Below, in pieces: positions 1 to 5,580 of a DNA stretch of 6,396 bases. Origin of the DNA: an uncultured Oscillibacter sp. GTDB lineage: Bacteria; Bacillota_A; Clostridia; Oscillospirales; Oscillospiraceae. The notes under the pieces were generated by a model. It ran no database searches and was not told the DNA's origin. It saw nothing but the letters and a program-made list of their open reading frames with translations. The position numbers were made by a program, and so were the translations under genes. How positions within the stretch are numbered: the first letter of the stretch is position 1; each line of letters begins with the position of its first letter. The stretch is from positions 1-6,396 of the forward strand of contig CABQCB010000112.1 of the NCBI GenBank assembly GCA_902462475.1. Direction: 5' to 3'.

Positions 1-461
1 ACGAGATGCTCCACGGCACCGTGGACCCCGCTTTCGGTTCCGGCCGGATACGGATCTGGGACGAGGTGGTGCATCTCATCGGGCAAGCGCCGCTGCTGGG
101 CGGCGGGCCGGACACCCTGGTGGCGCGCATGGGCTTCACCTTCACCCGCTGGTCCTCCGAGACGGGGACCATGATCGAGGCGGCGGTGGACTCGGCCCAC
201 AATGACTTTTTGAATATCGCCGTGAATCTGGGACTGCCTGCCCTGGCCTTTTACATAGCGGGGCTTGTCTGCTGGTTTCGGAGCACGGTGCGCCGGCATC
301 CCCGGGCGGCGGGGATCATCCTGCCCGGCGTGACGGCCTATTTGGTGCAGATCTGCTTCACGGTCAGCGCCAGCGGCGTGATTTTGCTCTTTTGGATATT
401 GCTCGCCCTGTGCGAGAGAGATATCAACTTACCAAACTGCAAGGAGGAAGATCTGAAATGA
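1..461 (+). CDS. O-antigen ligase/polymerase-like membrane protein, C-terminal part (5' end outside window)
   Basis: The 152 visible residues are the C-terminal part of a polytopic membrane protein of the O-antigen ligase/Wzy-like superfamily (PF04932-type). Seen: a GSGRIRIWDEV...PLLGGGPDTL segment, matching the family pattern SGR-x-x-W...PLxGxGP in the large extracytoplasmic loop; then an AHNDFLNIAVNLGLPAL segment, the family's HN-x-x-L...G-x-x-G signature leading into a membrane helix; then two further hydrophobic stretches and a short charged tail ending KEEDLK. The frame is open to the first base and the family is usually around 400 residues or more, so the ATG at position 6 is internal and the real start lies upstream. 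Such enzymes polymerise lipid-linked glycans or transfer them to an acceptor; the substrate cannot be told from this fragment. The stop codon overlaps the next gene's start (ATGA, 458-461). Inference: it acts in surface glycan or S-layer glycoprotein assembly. The family call is fairly secure, the exact function is not. Confidence 0.8.
   Translation, partial: EMLHGTVDPAFGSGRIRIWDEVVHLIGQAPLLGGGPDTLVARMGFTFTRWSSETGTMIEAAVDSAHNDFLNIAVNLGLPALAFYIAGLVCWFRSTVRRHPRAAGIILPGVTAYLVQICFTVSASGVILLFWILLALCERDINLPNCKEEDLK
441..447 (+). promoter_or_regulatory. Ribosome binding site of the SLH surface protein, inside the upstream gene
   Basis: AAGGAGG lies 10 nt before the ATG at 458, within the last codons of the upstream glycan-enzyme gene. 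It decides the start: the same frame is open back to an ATG at 392, but that earlier ATG has no such site, and only the 458 start puts a signal peptide at the N-terminus. Confidence 0.85.
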
Positions 462-3400
462 AGCAACGAACGAAACCGAGGCTGCGGCTTCTGGCACTGA
501 ATCTGGTGCTGGTGCTGCTGTGCTCTCTGGCGCTGCCCATCACCGCGGGCGCTGCCAGCGAGAGCATCGATCTGGGCTATGGTACCAGTGACAAATTCGG
601 CACCAACTGGTGGTACACCGCCGAAGACCGTGTCCTGCGGCTGCGGGACTACCAGGGCGGCCCCATCCGGGTCACCGGCGACCTGACCATTTACAGCTAC
701 GGTGACGTGTCCGTGTCCGGTACCGGCAGAAGCCACGCTGTCAGGGCCGGCGGCAACGGCGCAAGCCTGTATGTCTACGTGCAGGACGGCACCATGCGCC
801 TGAGCGCCCAGCAGGATGCCTGCGGCATCATCGCCGACGGCGAGGGCGCCACGGTGGGCGTCGTTCCTATCAACGGCGACGCCGTCATCCAGTCCGGCAC
901 CACCGGCGCCGGCGTGTGCGCACCCCTGGGCAGAGTGATCGTCATGACCCCGCCCAAGGCATGGACGTCCTCCGACGGGACGGTCTACTATGACGGCCGC
1001 GGCATGGAAGACCAGGTCTTTACGGGCAAGGCCACCATCAAAGGCCCCACCAAGCCCTCCAATAATGCCGCCATCGTGGGCATTCTGGTCATGCTGGATG
1101 CCGACGGCTCCGTCATCACCACCGGTGACGCCGCCGCCATCGCCTGCGAGGGCCTGGTGCTGGGCAGCGATGACTATGCCAGCACCAGCTTCGGCATCGA
1201 GACCGGCAGCACCATGGACATGACGATCCGTGCCGGCGGAGATGAGCGGGCTGTGGAAGGCCTGCTGGACGAGACGCCCAGCCAGGGCATCGAGATCGCC
1301 CAGCAGATCCAGGGGGACTGGAAGTATTACACCAGCGGCAACCCCCGCACCACCCCCACGGAGCTGACCCTCTATCCCAAGACCTACACCACCACCATCA
1401 ACGGTGACGGCGGCACCTATAACGGCCAGGAGACCGTGCAGGTGACCCAGAAGTATCCCGCCCATGTGAAGCTGGCGGACTACGTCTTCACCCGTCCCGA
1501 CTATCAGCTCACCGGCTTCAGCGTGGACGGCAAGACCGTGGCGGCGGACTATGAGTTCATCCCCACCAAGGACACCGCCGTCACCGCCCAGTGGCAGTTC
1601 GTGGGCAAGAACGACGTCTCCGAGAAGATCCTCTTCCCCCAGACGTCCACCGAGGCCGTCTACACCGGCGAGGCCATGGCGCTGAGCCAGTTCGTGGAAG
1701 CTGCTTCCCTGGACGGCCAGAGCGGCGATGCCTTTACCTACACCCTGCGCAAGGACGGCGGCAGTGCCCAGGATGTGACGCTGGATTCCACCGTCACCGA
1801 CGCGGGCACCTATACCGTCACCGCCAAATATGAGGACGAGGACAACCTGGGCACCCAGAGCCGGACCTTCACCGTCCGGAAGGCCACGCCGGTGCTGACC
1901 GTTCCCCAGGACACCACCACGGTCATCGTGGGCAACCAGGAGCGCGTGGCCGTCACGGCCAAGCTCCCCTCCTCCGACGCCCTGCTGCCCGTGACCTATG
2001 AAAACAGCAACACCAAGGCCCTGAGCGTGGAGGGCGCCGAGGGTGAGGCCGTGCTCACCGGCAAGGCCGCCGGCAGCGCCACGGTCACCGTCTCCTATGC
2101 CGGCGACGCCAACATCAACTCCGCCAGCGCCTCCTTCCAGGTGGAGGTCATCGACCTGCCCCTGCAGGAGATCGCCTTCACCGACGGTGCGGACAAGTCC
2201 GCCACCTACGGCGACAGCCCCATCACCGACGCGGCTGTCAACCACTCTGCGGGCGGCGGCGCCATTACCTACACCAGCAGCAACGAGTCCGTTGCCACGG
2301 TGGACGGCCAGGGCCAGGTGACCATCACCGGCGCCGGTGAGGCCACCATCACCGCCACCGCCGCGGCCGTGCCCGGCGCCTTTGCCGCCACCTCCGTGGA
2401 CTATACCCTGACCGTGGCGCCCAAGGCGGTTACCGCCCAGGCTGCCGCCGTCACCAAGACCTTTGACGGCACCACCGCCGCCAAGGCCACCGTCACACTG
2501 GACGGCCTGGTGAATGGCGACGTGCTGACCCAGGGCGTGGACTATGCGGTCACCGCCCGCTTCGACGACCCCAACGCCGGCACCGGCAAGACCGTGCAGG
2601 TGGAGGTGGCCCTGAAGAATACGGCCCTGGCTGCCAACTACACCCTGACCAATCCCGCCATTACTCTCACCGACGGCGTCATTGAAAAGGCTGCCGCCCG
2701 GGATCTGCCCGTCCAGAACGTGTACGTGCGCTATGACGACGTGGCGCAGCACAGCCAGGATGTGGCCCGCCTGCTGCCCGGCAACGCCGGCGCACAGGTG
2801 TACAGCCTGGGCAGCACCGAGGATGCTTACGGCCTGCTGGGCGATGCCTTCGCCGTGGACGCCGACGGCCAGGTCACCTTCTCTCTGCGCAGCGGCCTGA
2901 CGGAGGACGCCGTGGGCCAGAGCGCCTCTGCGCCCATCATCCTCTCCTCCGACAACTATGCCGACTCCACCGCCAATCTGGTAGTGAACGTGGTCTATGA
3001 GTTCGTGCCCGTGCTGGACGTGGAGGATATCTCCGCCGTGTACGACGGAGAGCCCATTGCTGATACCGCCATCCACGGCACCGCCATGTACGACGGCCAG
3101 ACCGTGGAGGGCACCTGGTCCTTCAAGGAGGGCCAGAACCTGACCGCCGTGGCTGACAGCGGCCCCAAGACCGTGGTCTTTACCCCCGCTGATACGGCAG
3201 TCTATGCCCAGGTGGAGGCCACCGTGCTGGTGACCATCGACAAGGCAGACCCCACCGGTAAGCCTTCCTACACCTCCATCAGGGAGTCCGGCCACACCCT
3301 GGCGGACGCCGCGCTGGACGTGGGCACCATCACGCCCAGCGGCACCATTGCCTGGGACGACGGCGACGCCATCATCGTGGAGTCCAATACGGCCTACGGC

Positions 3401-4270
3401 TGGACGTTTACCCCCGACGATACCGATAACTATAACCTGCTGACCGGCTCCATCACGCCCTACAAGAGATCCAGCGGCGGCAGCAGCAGCGGCACCAGCA
3501 CCTATTCCGTCACCGTCAAGCCTGCGGACAACGGCTCTGTTTCCGCCTCTCCCACCAGAGCCTCCCGGGGCGACACCGTCACCGTGACGGTAAAGCCGGA
3601 TGAGGGCTACGTGCTCGATACCCTCACCATCACCGACCGTGACGGCGACGAGATCAGCTACAAGAGCAAGGGCAGCGGCAAGTATACCTTCACCATGCCC
3701 GCCTCTTCCGTAACGGTGAAGGCCGTCTTTGCCGAGGAGGAGCTGACGTTCACCGACGTGCCTGCGGACGCCTACTATGCCGACGCGGTGCAGTGGGCTG
3801 TGGACGAGGGCATCACCGGCGGCATCAATGCCACCACCTTTGCCCCCAACAGCGGCTGCACCCGCGGCCAGGTGGTCACGTTCCTGTGGCGCGCAGCCGG
3901 CGAGCCGGAGCCTTCCACCACAGTGAACCCCTTCACGGATGTCTCCGCCGATGCCTATAACTACAAGGCCATCCTGTGGGCTTATGAAAACGGCATCACC
4001 GGCGGCACCACCGCCACCACCTTTGCCCCCAATGCCACCTGCACCCGCGCCCAGATCGTCACGTTCCTGTACCGTGCCGACGGCGCCCAGACCGTGGCGG
4101 GCGGCAACGCCTTCACCGACGTGCCCGCAGACGCCTATTACGCCGACGCGGTGAACTGGGCCGTGGCCGAGGGCATCACCGGCGGCACCACCGCCACCAC
4201 CTTCGCGCCCAATGCCACCTGCACCCGCGCCCAGGTCGTCACCTTCCTCTATCGCGACATGGCCCAGTGA
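458..4270 (+). CDS. Secreted multidomain surface protein with three C-terminal SLH domains
   Basis: A 1270-residue exported, wall-anchored protein. Visible order: signal peptide 1-32 (basic MKQRTKPRLR, hydrophobic core, AGA-type cleavage site); a repetitive beta-rich N-terminal region of short GDL/GDV/GDA turns, about 35-300, resembling beta-helix or carbohydrate-binding-type surface domains; an InlB B-repeat-like unit about 308-379 (GGTYNGQET...FTRPDYQLTGFSVDG...VTAQW); Ig-like domains about 382-476, 477-565 and 566-654 (the third BIG2-like, SSNESVATVDGQGQVTITGAG); a YDG-type domain about 655-747 (KTFDGTT...VTLDGLVNGD); further beta domains about 748-1004; a Ser/Gly linker about 1005-1014; a second InlB-like repeat about 1016-1095; and SLH domains beginning near 1097, 1157 and 1217. 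SLH domains bind pyruvylated secondary wall polymer, so the C-terminus is the anchor and the rest projects outward. There is no LPXTG motif and no recognisable catalytic domain. The role (S-layer, adhesin or glycan binder) is unknown. Start chosen from the SD at 441-447 and the signal peptide. The gene uses no TTA, CTA or TCA codons. Confidence 0.93.
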   Translation: MKQRTKPRLRLLALNLVLVLLCSLALPITAGAASESIDLGYGTSDKFGTNWWYTAEDRVLRLRDYQGGPIRVTGDLTIYSYGDVSVSGTGRSHAVRAGGNGASLYVYVQDGTMRLSAQQDACGIIADGEGATVGVVPINGDAVIQSGTTGAGVCAPLGRVIVMTPPKAWTSSDGTVYYDGRGMEDQVFTGKATIKGPTKPSNNAAIVGILVMLDADGSVITTGDAAAIACEGLVLGSDDYASTSFGIETGSTMDMTIRAGGDERAVEGLLDETPSQGIEIAQQIQGDWKYYTSGNPRTTPTELTLYPKTYTTTINGDGGTYNGQETVQVTQKYPAHVKLADYVFTRPDYQLTGFSVDGKTVAADYEFIPTKDTAVTAQWQFVGKNDVSEKILFPQTSTEAVYTGEAMALSQFVEAASLDGQSGDAFTYTLRKDGGSAQDVTLDSTVTDAGTYTVTAKYEDEDNLGTQSRTFTVRKATPVLTVPQDTTTVIVGNQERVAVTAKLPSSDALLPVTYENSNTKALSVEGAEGEAVLTGKAAGSATVTVSYAGDANINSASASFQVEVIDLPLQEIAFTDGADKSATYGDSPITDAAVNHSAGGGAITYTSSNESVATVDGQGQVTITGAGEATITATAAAVPGAFAATSVDYTLTVAPKAVTAQAAAVTKTFDGTTAAKATVTLDGLVNGDVLTQGVDYAVTARFDDPNAGTGKTVQVEVALKNTALAANYTLTNPAITLTDGVIEKAAARDLPVQNVYVRYDDVAQHSQDVARLLPGNAGAQVYSLGSTEDAYGLLGDAFAVDADGQVTFSLRSGLTEDAVGQSASAPIILSSDNYADSTANLVVNVVYEFVPVLDVEDISAVYDGEPIADTAIHGTAMYDGQTVEGTWSFKEGQNLTAVADSGPKTVVFTPADTAVYAQVEATVLVTIDKADPTGKPSYTSIRESGHTLADAALDVGTITPSGTIAWDDGDAIIVESNTAYGWTFTPDDTDNYNLLTGSITPYKRSSGGSSSGTSTYSVTVKPADNGSVSASPTRASRGDTVTVTVKPDEGYVLDTLTITDRDGDEISYKSKGSGKYTFTMPASSVTVKAVFAEEELTFTDVPADAYYADAVQWAVDEGITGGINATTFAPNSGCTRGQVVTFLWRAAGEPEPSTTVNPFTDVSADAYNYKAILWAYENGITGGTTATTFAPNATCTRAQIVTFLYRADGAQTVAGGNAFTDVPADAYYADAVNWAVAEGITGGTTATTFAPNATCTRAQVVTFLYRDMAQ
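3743..4261 (+). repeat. Three tandem SLH-encoding repeats
   Basis: The 3' end of the surface-protein gene holds three SLH units starting at about 3746, 3926 and 4106, each spaced 180 nt apart. Each encodes FTDV-x-ADAY...A-x-x-WA-x-x-x-GITGG-x-x-ATTFAPN-x-x-CTR(A/G)Q-x-VTFL-(Y/W)R. Units 2 and 3 are close to identical over 63 nt (3992-4054 against 4172-4234, two mismatches by eye). All three have Gln where the canonical TRAE motif has Glu, and each carries one Cys just before TR. Confidence 0.9.
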
Positions 4271-4302
4271 GGCATGCTGTGAAAAAGGCAATGTGATTGG
4301 AT

Positions 4303-4339
4303 AAAAGGAGCCCCGCCCGATTGGGCGGGGCTCCTTTTT
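4303..4339 (+). terminator. Intrinsic terminator of the SLH gene unit
   Basis: A perfect 12-bp GC-rich stem (4307-4318 with 4323-4334) closes on a GATT tetraloop and is followed by five T residues (4335-4339). Flanking A and T residues extend the palindrome to 16 bp. It lies about 35 nt after the stop codon. Read from the other strand it ends in four T residues, so it could also serve as a backup stop for minus-strand transcripts. Confidence 0.93.
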
Positions 4340-4363
4340 GCGCGGGCTTGCCGTGGAGAGCGC

Positions 4364-4399
4364 AAAAACGCCCCCGGACAAAAACTGTCCGGGGGCGTT
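4364..4399 (-). terminator. Intrinsic terminator of the EFR1-type gene
   Basis: A perfect stem of 12 bp, 14 bp with the flanking AA/TT (4367-4380 with 4386-4399), with a 5-nt loop, is followed on the minus strand by a T-run (complement of the A residues at 4364-4368). It begins about 20 nt after the minus-strand stop codon at 4419, in the right place to end that transcript. With the plus-strand hairpin at 4303-4339 it forms a convergent terminator pair. Confidence 0.92.
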
Positions 4400-4418
4400 C
4401 GATTACAGGCTGACGGGC

Positions 4419-5252
4419 TCAGGGAAACGCGGCCAGGTAGGTCTCGCAGTGCTTGGGGGCGGCGTAGCTGCTTTGGAGCATGGCGATGTGGGAGAGCAGG
4501 GCGGGATCATCAAAGTATTTGGCCTGTGCCGGGCAGCGGCGCACACAGGCATGGCATTTGATGCAGATGCCGGAGACGATATCCGGGTGGGACGGATCAA
4601 TGGAACCCATGGGGCAGCCAAGTGCGCACCGGCCGCAGTGTATACATGCGGCCGGATCGGTTTTCGGCTTGGCGCGCAGGAAGCTGGCGGGCTGGCCGTC
4701 CAGGCCCAAGGGAACGTAGTATGCCGCGTCCGGATCACCCGGTACACGCAGCGGCGGGGGAAGCTGCCGGGCGGACAGCAGCTTTTCCCCCAGCTGCTGG
4801 GCGAACTGCGTCAAAAGTTCCAAGTCCTGGCAGGAGGGCCTTCCGGCTGCCAGCTGCGGCGCCATGGCATGCTGCGCCACGCAGGCGGCACCGGCCACCG
4901 TGCACATGCCGTTTTGTTCCAAAACGGCGCACAGCTCGGCCAGGGCGTTGTCATAGCTGCGGTTTCCGAAGGTCACCAGCGCCACGGAGGGGGTATGGTC
5001 CCCTGCCAGCTGGGAGCGGAAGGAGGGCAGGAGCTTGTTGGGCATCTTGCCCGCATAGGTGGGCGTTCCCACTACAAGCAGGTCCGTTGGGGCAAAACGA
5101 TGGGCGGCGGCCCGGTCATCCGGGGTGATGAAGGGGATGAATTCCGCCGGCACCTGCAGCTTGGCAGCCAATGCGGTGCAGACCGTGCGGACCACTTTTT
5201 CGGTGGAGCCGGCGGCACTGTAATAAAGTCCGACGACACGATGGATGTTCAT
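4419..5252 (-). CDS. EFR1-family flavodoxin/ferredoxin fusion protein
   Basis: A cytoplasmic 277-residue redox protein that should carry one FMN and two [4Fe-4S] clusters. The N-terminal flavodoxin-like domain (about 1-165) has a phosphate-binding loop SAAGST at 12-17, a VGTPTYAGKMPN loop near 61-72 and a TFGNRSYDNAL loop near 94-104, where EFR1-type proteins contact flavin. The C-terminal part has two full CxxCxxCxxxCP motifs: Cys203, 206, 209, 213 and Cys230, 233, 236, 240. All eight ligands are present. This arrangement is that of the EFR1 family common in Clostridia; the physiological partner is generally not known. The start is the ATG at 5252, preceded by AGGGAGG at 7 nt; an upstream in-frame extension to 5309 adds 19 non-conserved residues and runs into a terminator hairpin. 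It follows the decarboxylase genes on the same strand but behind that terminator, so a shared role is only suggested. Inference: it transfers electrons between low-potential carriers. Confidence 0.93.
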   Translation of the reverse strand: MNIHRVVGLYYSAAGSTEKVVRTVCTALAAKLQVPAEFIPFITPDDRAAAHRFAPTDLLVVGTPTYAGKMPNKLLPSFRSQLAGDHTPSVALVTFGNRSYDNALAELCAVLEQNGMCTVAGAACVAQHAMAPQLAAGRPSCQDLELLTQFAQQLGEKLLSARQLPPPLRVPGDPDAAYYVPLGLDGQPASFLRAKPKTDPAACIHCGRCALGCPMGSIDPSHPDIVSGICIKCHACVRRCPAQAKYFDDPALLSHIAMLQSSYAAPKHCETYLAAFP

Positions 5253-5259
5253 GGTGTGA

Positions 5260-5266
5260 CCTCCCT
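5260..5266 (-). promoter_or_regulatory. Ribosome binding site of the EFR1-type gene
   Basis: AGGGAGG on the minus strand sits 7 nt before the ATG at 5252 and decides that start over the longer in-frame reading beginning at 5309. I see no convincing -35/-10 pair in the 45 nt between the preceding terminator and this ATG. Confidence 0.85.
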
Positions 5267-5293
5267 TCACGGTAGGAAAACATGGATGGGGTA

Positions 5294-5336
5294 GAAAAGA
5301 GCTGTCCACTTTCGGCCGGCGAAAGTGGACAGCTCT
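5294..5336 (-). terminator. Intrinsic terminator after the biotin carrier gene
   Basis: A perfect 17-bp stem (5298-5314 with 5320-5336) with a 5-nt loop is followed on the minus strand by a short T-run (four T residues counting the last stem base, then C). It begins 6 nt after the stop codon of the biotin carrier gene and ends 45 nt before the EFR1-type start. There is no T-run on the plus side, so it works for minus-strand transcripts only. The short, interrupted T-tract makes partial read-through plausible. Confidence 0.85.
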
Positions 5337-5342
5337 GCGGGG

Positions 5343-5552
5343 TTATTCGATGGTCAGCAGGATGTCGCCGCTTTTGACCTTGTCACCGGTGTTCACATGG
5401 ATCTTTTTCACCGTGCCGTCCACGGGACTGGCTACCGGCTGCTCCATTTTCATGGCTTCCAGAACTGCCACCACGCTGCGGGTCTTTACGCTGTCGCCCT
5501 CTTTGACCTGGATGGAGATCACCTTTCCGGGGATTCTGGCTTTGATGTCCAT
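5343..5552 (-). CDS. Minimal biotin carrier protein (biotinyl domain) of a Na+-translocating decarboxylase
   Basis: A 69-residue protein that is nothing but a biotinyl/lipoyl-type domain. The biotinylation motif EAMKM is at 32-36, with Lys35 as the biotin attachment site; the flanking VKEGDSVKTRSVVAVLEAMKME and the C-terminal half ASPVDGTVKKIHVNTGDKVKSGDILLTIE show the two symmetric halves of the fold. Carrier subunits of glutaconyl-CoA and methylmalonyl-CoA decarboxylases are usually about 120-150 residues, with a Pro/Ala-rich linker before this domain; that linker is absent here. The gene starts 28 nt after the decarboxylase beta gene on the same strand, so it should shuttle CO2 on biotin from the carboxyltransferase (not in the window) to the beta subunit. 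The start is the ATG at 5552, served by AAGGAG 11 nt upstream; the in-frame GTG at 5562-5564 overlaps that site and is unlikely. It could instead be a spare carrier for another biotin enzyme, but the position argues against that. Confidence 0.93.
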   Translation of the reverse strand: MDIKARIPGKVISIQVKEGDSVKTRSVVAVLEAMKMEQPVASPVDGTVKKIHVNTGDKVKSGDILLTIE

Positions 5553-5563
5553 AAAATACGTCA

Positions 5564-5569
5564 CTCCTT
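5564..5569 (-). promoter_or_regulatory. Ribosome binding site of the biotin carrier gene
   Basis: AAGGAG on the minus strand, 11 nt before the ATG at 5552, lies in the 28-nt gap after the beta-subunit stop. The spacing is slightly long. It overlaps the alternative GTG start at 5562-5564, which rules against that start. Confidence 0.75.
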
Positions 5570-5580
5570 ATCAGTTGTTG

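Noticed and set aside
392..457. Upstream ATG extension of the SLH protein
   Set aside because: It adds 22 residues before the signal peptide, lacks a ribosome binding site, and lies wholly in the upstream gene; the SD at 441-447 fits the ATG at 458.
3470..3505. AGC/GGC-rich run as a simple-sequence phase-variable repeat
   Set aside because: It encodes a short Ser/Gly linker and has no long perfect unit array that would promote slippage.
338..4381. Very long minus-strand open frame antisense to the surface-protein gene
   Set aside because: It is in codon register with the real gene, its product is Gly/Ala/His-rich low complexity with no domain, and it runs through both terminators and into the upstream gene.
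4338..5294. Plus-strand open frame across the EFR1-type gene
   Set aside because: It is an in-register antisense shadow of a clearly recognised gene and begins in the terminator region.
5253..5309. N-terminal extension of the EFR1-type protein
   Set aside because: The extra 19 residues do not resemble the flavodoxin N-terminus, would be encoded partly in the terminator hairpin, and the SD at 5260-5266 fits the ATG at 5252.
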